A stretch of 64,000 bases of DNA from Massilia eurypsychrophila (GCF_002760655.1 NZ_PDOC01000001.1:1-64000), one strand, 5' to 3'. Shown: positions 1-9,222, counted from the stretch's first letter. The notes: a model not told the origin generated them from the sequence alone. Program-made: numbers and translations.

Positions 1-101
1 TCGCCACTCGCCGCCAGGTTGCCCCGCGCTGCCGTTCGACTTGCATGTGTAAGGCATGCCGCCAGCGTTCAATCTGAGCCAGGATCAAACTCTTCAGTTC
101 A
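1..101 (-). rRNA. 16S ribosomal RNA, 5' end only
   Basis: Read on the minus strand, this is the conserved start of 16S rRNA, including AGAGTTTGATCCTGGCTCAG and the following block ending in GCAAGTCGAACG. The gene runs off the left edge, so only about 100 nt are present. The exact mature 5' end is set by analogy with E. coli numbering and may be off by a few bases. The variable stretch after the conserved block fits a beta-proteobacterium. Confidence 0.97.
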
Positions 102-470
102 ATCTTGTTTGTTGCCATTTCTGGCACCGCTATTGCTAGCGGGTCGCTCACTCAAAATACTGACAGGCCACTTCTTGCGAAGCGCCTATATTTCTTCTTT
201 GTGAACATTTGATAATTTAAGTTTTCAGTGACCGAAGTCACTGGCACTTTCATCAAACGCCCACACTTATCGACTGTTAATTGTTAAAGAACTTGTTCGG
301 TACTGCTTGCAGCTTGTTGACAAAGCGTTTTGTTTGTCAGCCGCGAAGAAGAAAGAGTATGAAGCGTTTAGCTCGATTCGTCAACTTCTTTTTTACTGCT
401 TGCCGTTAAGGCAATTCCTATGAATCCGCCGCAACCTGTTGATTCGGTGCGTCTTTTTCGTCGGGAGGCA
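102..470 (-). promoter_or_regulatory. rRNA operon leader with boxA antitermination site
   Basis: This gene-free stretch is the transcribed leader of the rRNA operon. On the minus strand it holds a boxA-like GTTCTTTAACAA (281-292) followed by AATTAACAGTCG, the arrangement typical of Burkholderiales pre-16S leaders, where NusB/NusE binding promotes antitermination. No open reading frame here looks real. Confidence 0.8.
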
Positions 471-471
471 A

Positions 472-501
472 ACTATAGCAAACCGCCTCCAGCCTTGGCA
501 A
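472..501 (-). promoter_or_regulatory. rRNA operon promoter
   Basis: On the minus strand there is a -35 box TTGCCA (496-501), an 18-bp spacer and a -10 box TATAGT (472-477). A GC-rich CTCCCG stretch follows, suitable as a stringent-type discriminator. Transcription would start near 465 and run into the leader and 16S gene. It lies back to back with the radical SAM gene starting at 579. Confidence 0.6.
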
Positions 502-578
502 GAGGGTTTGTGACATTTCGCGAGAAATAGTCGCCGCGGGCGTAAAATGGCTGCTTTTTCGCGACAGCTACCGCCCCG

Positions 579-2048
579 ATGACGATCATTCTCTCTACCC
601 TCAACGCTCGTTACGCGCATGCGTCGCTAGGCCTGCGCTATCTGATGGCGAACATGGGGCCGCTGCAGCAGCAAACCCGCATCCAGGAGTTCGTGATCGG
701 TGCGAAGACGACCGAGATCGTCGAGAAGCTGCTGGCCGGGCAGCCGCGGGTGATCGGTTTCGGTGTCTATATATGGAACGTCGAAGAAACCACGCGGGTG
801 GTGGCGATGCTCAAGCGGGTGGCGCCGCAGGTGGCGATCGTGCTGGGAGGGCCGGAAGTGTCGCACGAGAGCGCCGAGCAGCAGATCGTTCAGCTGGCCG
901 ACTACCTCGTCACCGGCTGGGGCGACGTGACGTTTCCCAAGCTGTGCGGCGATATCCTGTTTGGGCCGAAGCCGCTGATGAAGCTCCACGCCGGCGTGCA
1001 ACCGCCGATGGCGGAGATCGCGATGCCCTACTCGCTGTACTCGGATCACGACATCGCGCACCGCACCTTGTATGTAGAGGCGTCGCGTGGCTGCCCGTTC
1101 AAGTGCGAGTTCTGCCTGTCGGCGCTGGACAAGACGGCCTGGCCGTTCGCCCTCGACACCTTCCTGTCGGAGCTGGAAGCGCTGCATGCGCGCGGCGCCC
1201 GGCTCTTCAAGTTCGTCGACCGCACCTTCAACCTCAATATCAAGACCAGCCTGAAGATCATGCAGTTCTTCCTCGATAAGCTGGAAGCCAATCCGGACGA
1301 CCCGGTCTACGCGCACTTCGAGCTGGTGCCGGACCACCTGCCGGACGCACTCAAGGAAGGCATCGCCAAGTTCCCGCCGGGCGCGCTGCAGTTCGAGATC
1401 GGCATCCAGAGCTTCAATCCCGAGGTGCAAGCGCTGGTGAGCCGGCGGCAGGACAATGCCAAGGCTGCGGAGAACATCCGCTGGCTGTGCGAGCACTCGC
1501 ACGCGCACCTGCACGTCGACCTGATCGCCGGGCTGCCGGGCGAGGATGTGGCCAGCTTCGCGCGCGGCTTCAACCAACTAGTAGCGCTCAAGCCGCACGA
1601 GATCCAGTTCGGCATCCTGAAGCGGCTGCGCGGCACGCCGATCATCCGCCACACCGAGGGGTACGGCCTGGTGTTCGATCCCTACCCGCCCTACACGATC
1701 CTGGCGACCAAGGACATCGACTTCGGCACCATGCTGCGGCTGGTGCGCTTCGCCCGCTACTGGGACCTGGTGGCCAACTCGGGCCGCTTCGTCAATACGA
1801 TCGAGACGATGCTGGGCGAGGCGCCGTTCGAGAACTTCATGGCGTTCTCCGACTGGATCTATAGTAAAACCGACGCCACCCACCGCATCGCGCTCGACCG
1901 CCTGGCCGCCCTGGTGACGCAGTGGCTGCAGGTGCGCGGCATGGGCAAGGACGCCGCGCAGGCGCTGGTCGGCAGCGACTATGCGGGCGAGCGGCCGAAG
2001 CAGGTAGCGGCCGCGCCGCAGCGCCAGGCCCGTCACCTGGCCGCTTGA
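579..2048 (+). CDS. B12-binding-type radical SAM protein (DUF4080-like)
   Basis: The 489-residue product has an N-terminal Rossmann-like half resembling a cobalamin-binding domain, with VLGGPEVSHE near residue 90. It continues into a radical SAM core with the cluster motif C172-x3-C176-x2-C179 (RGCPFKCEFC). Later segments (FEIGIQSFNPE, LIAGLPGED) are typical TIM-barrel strands of the family. Such enzymes use a [4Fe-4S] cluster and S-adenosylmethionine for radical chemistry; the C-terminal part is DUF4080-like and the substrate is unknown. It stands alone, divergent from the rRNA promoter. The ATG at 579 has no strong ribosome-binding site but is the first in frame. Confidence 0.9.
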   Translation: MTIILSTLNARYAHASLGLRYLMANMGPLQQQTRIQEFVIGAKTTEIVEKLLAGQPRVIGFGVYIWNVEETTRVVAMLKRVAPQVAIVLGGPEVSHESAEQQIVQLADYLVTGWGDVTFPKLCGDILFGPKPLMKLHAGVQPPMAEIAMPYSLYSDHDIAHRTLYVEASRGCPFKCEFCLSALDKTAWPFALDTFLSELEALHARGARLFKFVDRTFNLNIKTSLKIMQFFLDKLEANPDDPVYAHFELVPDHLPDALKEGIAKFPPGALQFEIGIQSFNPEVQALVSRRQDNAKAAENIRWLCEHSHAHLHVDLIAGLPGEDVASFARGFNQLVALKPHEIQFGILKRLRGTPIIRHTEGYGLVFDPYPPYTILATKDIDFGTMLRLVRFARYWDLVANSGRFVNTIETMLGEAPFENFMAFSDWIYSKTDATHRIALDRLAALVTQWLQVRGMGKDAAQALVGSDYAGERPKQVAAAPQRQARHLAA

Positions 2049-2102
2049 GTACGCTAGCGAACAGCGGTAGCGGACAGGGCCAAACTCTTTTACACTGGCG
2101 CA

Positions 2103-3239
2103 ATGCCACTTGAGAATGCGCCAACTTTAACCCTCCACCATGCCGACAGCAGCAATTCGGGCGCTGTCGTGGCCACTGGTATCTGGCAGGTGCACGCGCT
2201 GGCGGACCGCGACGCGATCAAGACCATCATCAAGACACTGGCGTCGCTGAAGGACAATCCGAAGCTGGCGTGGGACCTGTCGGGCATCGTCAGCCTCGAT
2301 CACATCGGCGCGCAGATGTTCTGGAACTGCTGGGGCAAGCAGCGTCCCGCCCAGCTGACACTGGCGCCGAAGCAGGAGGAGCTGTTCAAGCGCATCGAGC
2401 AAGCCTGCGTGGCGCAGGTGGTCAAGCCGCGCCGCAGCCGCCTGACCGCGGTGATGATTCTCGGCTTCGGCATCATGTCGTTTTTCGAGCACCTGCGCGG
2501 CTTCATCGGGCTGATCGGCCAGGTGGTGCAGGACCTGCTGCGCTTCGCGCGCCATCCCATCACCGGGCCGTGGCGCGAGATCTCGGCCAACATCTTCCAT
2601 GCCGGCTTCCAGGCGCTCGGCATCACTGCGCTGGTCGGCTTTCTGATCGGCGTGGTGCTGTCGTTCCTGTCGGCGCAGCAGCTGCGCACCTTCGGCGGCG
2701 ACATGTACCTGGTGAACATCCTCGGCATGAGCATAATCCGCGAACTGGGGCCGCTGCTGGCAGCGATCCTGGTGGCGGGCCGCTCCGGCTCGTCGATCAC
2801 CGCTCAGCTGGGCGTGATGCGGGTGACCGAGGAACTCGACGCGATGCTGGTGATGGGGATCTCGCACGGCTACCGCCTGATCATGCCGAAGGTGGTCGCG
2901 CTGGCGATCTCGATGCCACTGCTGGTGGTGTGGACCGACGCGATGGCGCTGATCGGCGGGATGGTGTCGGCGAAGATGGAACTGAACCTGTCGGCGCGCT
3001 ACTTCCTGCAGAAGCTGCCGGATGCGGTGCCGCTGGCGAACTACGTCATCGGCCTGCTCAAGGGCGTCGTGTTCGGCACGCTGATCGCGCTGGTGTCGTG
3101 CCACTTCGGCCTGCGCATCAAACCCAATACCGAGAGCCTCGGGCATGGCACCACCACCGCGGTGGTCACCGCGATCACGGTGGTGATCCTGGCCGACGCC
3201 GTGTTCGCGATTATCTTTTCAGATGTGGGGTTCGACTGA
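2103..3239 (+). CDS. MlaE-family ABC transporter permease with N-terminal STAS domain
   Basis: This 378-residue protein fuses a STAS-like domain (about residues 20-100, including LAWDLSGIVSLDHIGAQ) to an MlaE permease of about five membrane segments. The conserved IIRELGPLLAAILVAGRSG and GVMRVTEELDAMLVMGI blocks of the MlaE/YrbE family are present. It is the membrane subunit of an MCE-type lipid transporter moving phospholipid between inner and outer membranes. It heads an operon with ATPase, MCE protein and lipoprotein, the next gene starting on its stop codon (TGATG). The fused STAS domain probably replaces the separate MlaB subunit. Order and fusion differ from canonical mlaFEDCB, so it may be a paralogous system. 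Confidence 0.93.
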   Translation: MPLENAPTLTLHHADSSNSGAVVATGIWQVHALADRDAIKTIIKTLASLKDNPKLAWDLSGIVSLDHIGAQMFWNCWGKQRPAQLTLAPKQEELFKRIEQACVAQVVKPRRSRLTAVMILGFGIMSFFEHLRGFIGLIGQVVQDLLRFARHPITGPWREISANIFHAGFQALGITALVGFLIGVVLSFLSAQQLRTFGGDMYLVNILGMSIIRELGPLLAAILVAGRSGSSITAQLGVMRVTEELDAMLVMGISHGYRLIMPKVVALAISMPLLVVWTDAMALIGGMVSAKMELNLSARYFLQKLPDAVPLANYVIGLLKGVVFGTLIALVSCHFGLRIKPNTESLGHGTTTAVVTAITVVILADAVFAIIFSDVGFD

Positions 3240-4144
3240 TGGAAGAGACCAAACCGGAAGACGATAAGCGGGAGGAGACCAAACCGAAACGCGCCGAGCC
3301 GCGCCTGACGATGAAGCCCGACGAGGATGTCGGGCCGCCGGTGGTGCAGATCGAACGCCTGTGGACCAAGTTCGGCCGCACCGTTGTGCACCAGGACCTG
3401 AACCTGGAAATCTACGCCGGCGAAATCCTGTCGATCGTCGGCGGCTCGGGCACCGGCAAGACGGTGCTGCTGCGCCAGATGCTGGGCCTGGAGACGCCGG
3501 CGCGCGGCAGCGTGCGGGTGTTCGGCGAAGACATCAGCGAGGCCGACGCCGACCAGCTGCAGCGCATGCGCAATCACTGGGGCATGCTGTTCCAGCAGGG
3601 TGCGCTGTATTCGGCGCTGACCGTGTTCGACAACATCGCCCAGCCGATGCGCGAACTGCGCGCGCTGCCCGAAGACGTCATTTATGATGCCGTGCTGGTC
3701 AAGATGAACATGGTCGGCCTCGGCGTCGAACATGCCAACAAGATGCCGTCCGACCTGTCGGGCGGGATGGTCAAGCGCGCCTCGCTGGCGCGCGCGCTGG
3801 CGCTCGAGCCGCGGCTGCTGTTCCTGGACGAACCGACCGCCGGGCTGGACCCCGACCTGTCGGACGCCTTTGTCGCCCTGATCCAGTCGCTGCACCGCGA
3901 ACTGGGGCTGACGGTGGTGATGGTCACGCACGATCTGGACACGCTGTTCGCGCTGTCGACGCGGATCGCGGTGCTGGCCGAAAAACACGTGATCGCGATC
4001 GGCCCGACGCGCGACATCCTCGCGGTGGACCATCCGTTCATCAAACAATTTTTCCTGGGTGCGCGCGGCAAGCGCGCCCTCGAGGTGCTCGACGAGCACG
4101 AGGAGCAGGGCGATCGCGAGCACGCGAAAGAACCGGAGAACTGA
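3239..4144 (+). CDS. ABC transporter ATP-binding protein (MlaF-like)
   Basis: The 301-residue ATPase has Walker A GGSGTGKT (residues 68-75), the signature DLSGGMVKRASLARAL, Walker B LLFLDEPTAGLDPD and the switch His in VTHD. LSGGM in the signature is typical of MlaF/MkL-type ATPases of lipid transporters. The charged N-terminal extension of about 35 residues is unusual. Its ATG overlaps the permease stop codon, so translation is coupled. It should power the permease upstream together with the MCE protein encoded 3 bp downstream. Confidence 0.93.
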   Translation: MEETKPEDDKREETKPKRAEPRLTMKPDEDVGPPVVQIERLWTKFGRTVVHQDLNLEIYAGEILSIVGGSGTGKTVLLRQMLGLETPARGSVRVFGEDISEADADQLQRMRNHWGMLFQQGALYSALTVFDNIAQPMRELRALPEDVIYDAVLVKMNMVGLGVEHANKMPSDLSGGMVKRASLARALALEPRLLFLDEPTAGLDPDLSDAFVALIQSLHRELGLTVVMVTHDLDTLFALSTRIAVLAEKHVIAIGPTRDILAVDHPFIKQFFLGARGKRALEVLDEHEEQGDREHAKEPEN

Positions 4145-4146
4145 AT

Positions 4147-5106
4147 ATGGAAAATAGATCACATGCCCTGATGACCGGCTTCTTCACCATCGCCCTGCTG
4201 ATCGCGGCGGTGCTGGCGGGGATCTGGTTCAACCGCGACCGCGTCGAGCGGGTGCCCTACATGATCACCACCACCGAATCGATCCCGGGCCTGAACCCGC
4301 AGGCGGCGGTGCGCTACCGCGGCCTTGAAATCGGCCGCGTCGACGACATCAGCTTCAACCCCGCCGTCGCCGGCCAGATCGTCATTCGCCTGTCGGTCGA
4401 CCCGGAAGCGCCGGTCACCAAGACCACCTTCGCCAAGCTGGGCTACCAGGGCGTGACCGGGATCGCCTTCATCCAGCTCGACGACGACAAAACCGGCTCG
4501 CCCCTGCTCGCCAGCGACAAGGAGCACGTCGCCGCAATCCCGCTGCGCCAGGGCTTCCTCGACCAGCTGGAGAAGCGCGGCGAAATCATCCTCAAACAAA
4601 CCGAGCAGATTACCGCGCGCATCAATGAACTGGTGGCGCCGGAAAACCAGAAGATCATGCTGGGCGCCTTCGAGAGCATCGGCAAGACGGCCGACGCATA
4701 CGCGGCCATTCCAAAGCAGCTCGAACCGACCTTGAAGCGGCTGCCGGAACTGACCGCCAAGGCCGAGCAGAGCATGGCGTCGTTTAACGAACTGGCCGCC
4801 AGCGCCAGCAAGACGGTGAAGAACTACGATAACCTGGCCACCACGCTGCAGGCGCCGGACGGACCGATCACGCGCCTGACCGCTACGGTCGACCGGGTCG
4901 GCGGCTCGCTCGAAGGCGTCACCAGCGAACTCGAACTGCAAACGCTGCCGCACCTGACGTCGATGACGGACCAGGCGCGCACCTCGCTGCGGGCCGTCAA
5001 GCGCACCGCCGATTCGATCTCGGACCGGCCGCAAGGCCTGCTGTTCGGGAACGCCGGCGCCACGCCGGGACCGGGCGAACCCGGTTTTGTCGCACCGACC
5101 AAATAA
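4147..5106 (+). CDS. MCE-domain (MlaD-family) lipid transport protein
   Basis: The 319-residue protein has one N-terminal membrane anchor (about residues 8-28), an MCE domain (about 40-120, with PGLNPQAAVRYRGLEIGRV) and a helical C-terminal part rich in Ala, Lys and Glu, probably a coiled coil. MCE proteins form periplasmic rings that bind or channel lipids. At 319 residues it is longer than E. coli MlaD and closer to the single-MCE proteins with a helical tail. It follows the ATPase gene by 3 bp and precedes the auxiliary lipoprotein by 9 bp. Confidence 0.92.
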   Translation: MENRSHALMTGFFTIALLIAAVLAGIWFNRDRVERVPYMITTTESIPGLNPQAAVRYRGLEIGRVDDISFNPAVAGQIVIRLSVDPEAPVTKTTFAKLGYQGVTGIAFIQLDDDKTGSPLLASDKEHVAAIPLRQGFLDQLEKRGEIILKQTEQITARINELVAPENQKIMLGAFESIGKTADAYAAIPKQLEPTLKRLPELTAKAEQSMASFNELAASASKTVKNYDNLATTLQAPDGPITRLTATVDRVGGSLEGVTSELELQTLPHLTSMTDQARTSLRAVKRTADSISDRPQGLLFGNAGATPGPGEPGFVAPTK

Positions 5107-5115
5107 GGAAAACCG

Positions 5116-5766
5116 ATGAACCAGTCCTTCGCCAACCACCTTCCCCGCCGCGCCCTGCTCGCGCTGGCCGCCTGCGCCGTGCTGGCCGGCTGCGCCAGCT
5201 CGAAGGGCCCGGCCACCAATGCCATCTACGATTTCGGCCCGGCCGCCGCGGCAGCGGTTGCACCGGCCGGGCGCGCCAACCTGGCCGCGGTGGTGATCAC
5301 CGACGTCACCGGCAACGCCGCCTACGACAGCGAGCGCATGTTCTACCGGCTTAATTACGCCGATCCGCTGCAGGCGCGCTCGTATGCCCACAGCCGCTGG
5401 AATGCGACGCCGCTGCAGCTGCTGACGCAGCGCTTCAAGACGCGCGTGGCGCAGTCGGGCGTGAAGGTGCTGTCGACCACCGACGCCTCGACCGGGGTGC
5501 CGCTGCTGCGCATCGACCTGGACGACTTCACCCACAGTTTCGACAGCACCGCCAGCAGCTACGGCGAAGTGGCGGTGCGCGTTTCGCTGTTCGACAAGCA
5601 CACGCTGGTGGACCAGCGCACCTTCCGCCACAAGGTTGGCGCGCAAAGCGCGGACGCACCGGGCGGCGCGCGCGCGCTGGCGCAGGCGGCCGACGCGGTG
5701 GCAAGCGAGATGATCGTATGGCTGGCGAGCGACCCGCGCACCGCGCTGACAACGCGCAAGCAATGA
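5116..5766 (+). CDS. ABC-type transport auxiliary lipoprotein (PqiC/YmbA-like)
   Basis: This 216-residue protein has a lipoprotein signal peptide with lipobox LAGC (Cys at about residue 26) and then a periplasmic domain with the pattern of the ABC-type transport auxiliary lipoprotein family (YDFGP near the start, RIDLDDFTHSFD in the middle). In related Pqi/Mce systems such lipoproteins sit in the outer membrane and work with the MCE tunnel. It closes the four-gene transporter operon. Its TGA overlaps the ATG of the VanZ-like gene, so that gene is probably co-translated. Confidence 0.88.
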   Translation: MNQSFANHLPRRALLALAACAVLAGCASSKGPATNAIYDFGPAAAAAVAPAGRANLAAVVITDVTGNAAYDSERMFYRLNYADPLQARSYAHSRWNATPLQLLTQRFKTRVAQSGVKVLSTTDASTGVPLLRIDLDDFTHSFDSTASSYGEVAVRVSLFDKHTLVDQRTFRHKVGAQSADAPGGARALAQAADAVASEMIVWLASDPRTALTTRKQ

Positions 5767-6893
5767 TCGCTGGCGAGATCCGGCCGGAGCGGCGCAAAGG
5801 CTCGCCGATGGTGCGCGCCGCGCTGCTGGTGTACCTGCTGCTGATCGTCTACGCCAGCTGGTTCCCGTTCACCGGCTGGCGCAGCACCGGGCTGGAACCG
5901 TGGGCGTTCCTGAACCTGACGCCGCAGCGCTACTGGACCGCGTTCGACGTCATCGTCAACGTCATCGGCTACATCCCGCTCGGCATGCTGATGGTGCCGT
6001 CGCTGTACCCGCGCATCCGCGGCTTCTGGGCGCTGTTGCTCACGGCGGTGCTGGGCATGCTGGTGTCGGGCGGGATGGAAGCGGTGCAGACCTACCTGCC
6101 AAGCCGCGTGCCGTCGAACCTCGATTTCCTGACCAATTCGGTCGGCTGCTTCGTCGGCGCCCTGATCGGCGCGGCCGGCGCGCGCTCCTACCTCAACCAG
6201 AGCCGCCTGTACCAGGTGCGCCAGCGCTGGTTCGCCTCGCACGGCAGCCAGGGCCTGGTGCTGCTGGCGCTGTGGCCACTGGCGCAAATCTACCCGCAGG
6301 GCTACCTGTTCGGCCACGGCCAGGTGCTGCCGATCTTTTCGGAGTGGCTGTCGAAATGGTTCGCCACCAGCATCGACCTGGTGGCGATGCTGCGCCCCGG
6401 CGCGGCGATGAGCGTGGAGCAGTACTGGCTGTCGGAGACCATCATCACCGCCTGCGGCATGACCGGCGCGGTGCTGACGATGCTGTGCCTGACGCGCCGC
6501 GGCGCCCCGCGCACCCGCTTGATCATCGCCATGCTGGCGGTGGCGCTGGCGTTCAAGACGCTGGCGTCGTCGCTGCTGTTTACGCCCGACAACGCGTGGG
6601 TATGGATCACACCGGGCGCGCAGGGCGGTTTCCTGATTGGCCTGATCATGCTGTCCGGCCTGGCGTTCGCGCCGCAGGTGGCGCAGCGGCGCCTGGCCGT
6701 CGTGACATTATTGCTGAGCCTGGTGGTGGTCAACACGATCCCGGCCAATCCGTACTTCGTGTCCACACTGCAAGGGTGGGTGCAGGGCAAGTTCCTCAAC
6801 TTCAATGGCGCAGCGCAATTTCTGTCGCTGGCGTGGCCCTTCTTCGCGATCTGGTTCCTGGTCATTCCCTCGCATAAACTGAACAGGCAGTGA
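5763..6893 (+). CDS. VanZ-like integral membrane protein
   Basis: The 376-residue protein starts with the VanZ-type block LLIVYASWFPFTGWR and then FDVIVNVIGYIPLGMLMVP, with about nine predicted membrane segments. VanZ-like proteins are linked to glycopeptide resistance in some Gram-positives, but their role in proteobacteria is unknown. I take the ATG at 5763, which overlaps the preceding stop (ATGA); an internal ATG at 5808 would shorten the cytoplasmic N-terminus by 15 residues. The coupling to a lipid-transport operon suggests an envelope role, which is inference. Confidence 0.85.
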   Translation: MIAGEIRPERRKGSPMVRAALLVYLLLIVYASWFPFTGWRSTGLEPWAFLNLTPQRYWTAFDVIVNVIGYIPLGMLMVPSLYPRIRGFWALLLTAVLGMLVSGGMEAVQTYLPSRVPSNLDFLTNSVGCFVGALIGAAGARSYLNQSRLYQVRQRWFASHGSQGLVLLALWPLAQIYPQGYLFGHGQVLPIFSEWLSKWFATSIDLVAMLRPGAAMSVEQYWLSETIITACGMTGAVLTMLCLTRRGAPRTRLIIAMLAVALAFKTLASSLLFTPDNAWVWITPGAQGGFLIGLIMLSGLAFAPQVAQRRLAVVTLLLSLVVVNTIPANPYFVSTLQGWVQGKFLNFNGAAQFLSLAWPFFAIWFLVIPSHKLNRQ

Positions 6894-6936
6894 GAGCGTA
6901 TCATTGCGCTGTGATCCTATTTAGCGGAAGAATTCG

Positions 6937-7254
6937 ATGAGCGACAAACCGTATTTTGAGAAACATGTGTTCTTTTGCGTCAACCAGCGCGACGACGGCC
7001 GCTCCTCGTGCGGCGAGCGCGGCGCGCTGGCGGCGCAAAAACACGCCAAGGGCCGCATCAAGCAGCTGGGCCTGAACGGCCATGAAAAGATCCGCATCAA
7101 TCAGGCCGGCTGTCTCGACCGCTGCGAAGAAGGCCCGGTGCTGGTGGTCTACCCCGAAGGCGTGTGGTACACCTACGTCGACCACAGCGACATCGACGAG
7201 ATCGTCGACAGCCACCTGGTCGGCGGCAAGGTCGTCGATCGCCTGAAGATCTGA
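6937..7254 (+). CDS. Thioredoxin-like [2Fe-2S] ferredoxin
   Basis: The 105-residue protein has four cysteines at residues 14, 25, 59 and 63 (FFCVNQR, SSCGERG, AGCLDRCEEGP), matching the cluster ligands of the thioredoxin-like [2Fe-2S] ferredoxin family. It probably carries electrons in the cytoplasm; its partner cannot be read from the sequence. A GGAAG ribosome-binding site lies 7 nt before the ATG. The hydrolase gene starts 12 bp downstream, so the two probably share a transcript. Confidence 0.93.
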   Translation: MSDKPYFEKHVFFCVNQRDDGRSSCGERGALAAQKHAKGRIKQLGLNGHEKIRINQAGCLDRCEEGPVLVVYPEGVWYTYVDHSDIDEIVDSHLVGGKVVDRLKI

Positions 7255-7266
7255 TCACCGCAGGCC

Positions 7267-7908
7267 ATGAACAAACAGTCGGAAAAATTCACTCTCGCCG
7301 GCGGCGCCGGCAACATCGAATGCGTGCTCGACATGCCGGCGCAGTCGCCGCGCGGCGTCGCCCTGGTGGCGCACCCGCACCCGCTGTACGGCGGCACGAT
7401 GGACAACAAGGTGGCGCAGACGCTGGCGCGCAGTTTCGTCGGCCTCGGCTACGTCGCGGTGCGCTTTAATTTCCGCGGCGTCGGCGCCTCGGAGGGCATG
7501 CATGACGAAGGCCGCGGCGAGGCCGACGACATGGCCATCGTGCTCGAGCAGATGCGCGCGCGCTTCCCGAGCCTGCCGGTGGCGCTGGCCGGCTTCTCGT
7601 TCGGCACCTTTGTCGCCAGCCAGTTGCAGCAGCGCCTGATCGCCGCCGGCGAGCCGGCCGAACGCCTGGTGCTGGTCGGCAGCGCGGCCGGCAAATGGGC
7701 GATGCCGGAGGTGCCGACCGATTCGATCCTGATCCACGGCGAGCTCGACGACACCATTCCGCTGGCGGCGGTGCTCGACTGGGCGCGGCCGCAGGACATC
7801 CCGGTGATCGTCATCCCGGGCGCCGACCACTTCTTCCACCGCAAGCTCGGCCATATCAAGAATCTTGTAACACAACTGTGGCGGCGGACCGATCAATCCT
7901 CGTTATAA
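7267..7908 (+). CDS. Alpha/beta hydrolase
   Basis: This 213-residue protein has the small alpha/beta-hydrolase layout: HPHPLYGG oxyanion region near residue 37, nucleophile elbow G-F-S111-F-G, an acid in HGELDDTIPL and a C-terminal His in GADHFFHRKL. It matches the dienelactone-hydrolase-like group common in beta-proteobacteria, often found beside a ferredoxin gene as here. The substrate is unknown. A 74-bp gap with a promoter-like AT-rich stretch separates it from the carboxypeptidase gene. Confidence 0.9.
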   Translation: MNKQSEKFTLAGGAGNIECVLDMPAQSPRGVALVAHPHPLYGGTMDNKVAQTLARSFVGLGYVAVRFNFRGVGASEGMHDEGRGEADDMAIVLEQMRARFPSLPVALAGFSFGTFVASQLQQRLIAAGEPAERLVLVGSAAGKWAMPEVPTDSILIHGELDDTIPLAAVLDWARPQDIPVIVIPGADHFFHRKLGHIKNLVTQLWRRTDQSSL

Positions 7909-7982
7909 TTGGACCCTCTTCTTTATCGGCAATACTTTACGGCATTGTCGAAGCACCTCACCTTTTTAAGACCTTGATTCCC

Positions 7983-9131
7983 ATGAAAAAAATGTTCGCG
8001 GCCCTCGCCGTCAGTGTCGCCTTGATGAGCGCCGCTGTCGCGCAAACCCTGCCGGCCCCCACCATCGCCGCCAAATCCTGGCTCCTGCTCGACGCCACCA
8101 GTGGCCAGGTGATCGCCGCGCAAGATCAGAACGCGCGCATCGAACCGGCTTCGCTGACCAAGATCATGACCGCCTACGTCACGTTCCAGGCGCTGAAAGA
8201 CAAGAAGATCGACATCAACCAGATGGTCAACGTGTCGGTGCGCGCGTGGAAGGTCGATCCGAGCAGCTCGAAGATGTTCATCGACCCGGCCACGCCGGTG
8301 AAGATCGACGACCTGCTGCACGGCCTGATGGTGCAGTCGGGCAATGATGCCGCGGTGGCGCTGGCCGAGGCGGTGGCCGGCGACGAAGGCACGTTCGTTG
8401 CGCTGATGAACCGCGAAGCCGAACGGATGGGACTGAAGAACACCAAGTTCGGCAATCCGCACGGCCTGCCGAGCGCGGAAAACTATTCGACCGCGCAAGA
8501 CCTGTCGACGCTGGCAGCGCGCGTGATCGTTGACTTCCCCGAGTTCTACAAGATCGACTCGGTGAAGAGTTTTACGTACAACAAGATCACCCAGCCGAAC
8601 CGCAACCGCCTGCTGTGGCTCGATCCGACCGTCGACGGCATGAAGACCGGCCACACCGAGAACGCCGGCTACGGCATGATCGCGTCGGCGCGGCGCCCGA
8701 ACGGCACGGCCGGCCAGCGCCGCCTGATCAGCGTGGTGCTGGGCACCACGTCCGACTCGTCGCGCACCCAGGAAAGCCAGAAGCTGCTGAACTGGGGCTT
8801 CCAGAATTTCGACACCATCAAGCTGTACAGCAAAGGCCAGGCGATTGCCACGCCGGAAGTGTGGAAGGGATCGCAAGCGTCGGTCAAGATCGGCTTTGCC
8901 AACGACGTCCTGGTGACGGTGCCGAAGGGCGTCGCTGCCAAGCTCAAGCCTGTGCTCGAGCGCAAGGACCCGCTGGTGGCGCCGCTCGCGCGCAACGGCC
9001 AGGTCGGCACCCTGAAGATGATGGTCGATGGCAAGCCGCTGCTGCAACTGCCGGTTGTCGCGCTGGAAGACGTTTCGCAGGCGAGCATCTTCGGCCGCGC
9101 GTGGGATTCGATGCGCCTCTGGCTGAAATAA
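7983..9131 (+). CDS. D-alanyl-D-alanine carboxypeptidase (PBP5/6 family)
   Basis: The 382-residue precursor has a Sec signal peptide (about residues 1-20, ending AVA-Q) and the three penicillin-binding motifs S57-L-T-K60, S119-G-N121 and K221-T-G. A PBP5-type beta-rich C-terminal domain follows, ending in an amphipathic membrane-binding stretch (RAWDSMRLWLK). It trims the terminal D-alanine from peptidoglycan stem peptides in the periplasm. The ATG at 7983 gives a proper signal peptide; the frame is open further upstream but would put an unrelated tail before it. Confidence 0.96.
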   Translation: MKKMFAALAVSVALMSAAVAQTLPAPTIAAKSWLLLDATSGQVIAAQDQNARIEPASLTKIMTAYVTFQALKDKKIDINQMVNVSVRAWKVDPSSSKMFIDPATPVKIDDLLHGLMVQSGNDAAVALAEAVAGDEGTFVALMNREAERMGLKNTKFGNPHGLPSAENYSTAQDLSTLAARVIVDFPEFYKIDSVKSFTYNKITQPNRNRLLWLDPTVDGMKTGHTENAGYGMIASARRPNGTAGQRRLISVVLGTTSDSSRTQESQKLLNWGFQNFDTIKLYSKGQAIATPEVWKGSQASVKIGFANDVLVTVPKGVAAKLKPVLERKDPLVAPLARNGQVGTLKMMVDGKPLLQLPVVALEDVSQASIFGRAWDSMRLWLK

Positions 9132-9158
9132 GCCGCCACCAAAATTTCTTTAAAACCA

Positions 9159-9222
9159 GGGTCAGACCCGTTTGATCTTCGCTCGCCAGGCGACTTGGCC
9201 ATCAAACAAACGGGTCTGACCC
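9159..9222. repeat. Palindromic dispersed repeat (GGGTCAGACCC type)
   Basis: Two perfect 16-bp arms, GGGTCAGACCCGTTTG (9159-9174) and its reverse complement (9207-9222), flank a 32-bp loop, with AT-rich edges. Shorter relatives of the GGGTCTGACC core occur at about 15790, 18493 and 20309 in this window. The hairpin lies just after the carboxypeptidase gene and could end its transcript, but there is no clear T-run. Confidence 0.75.
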
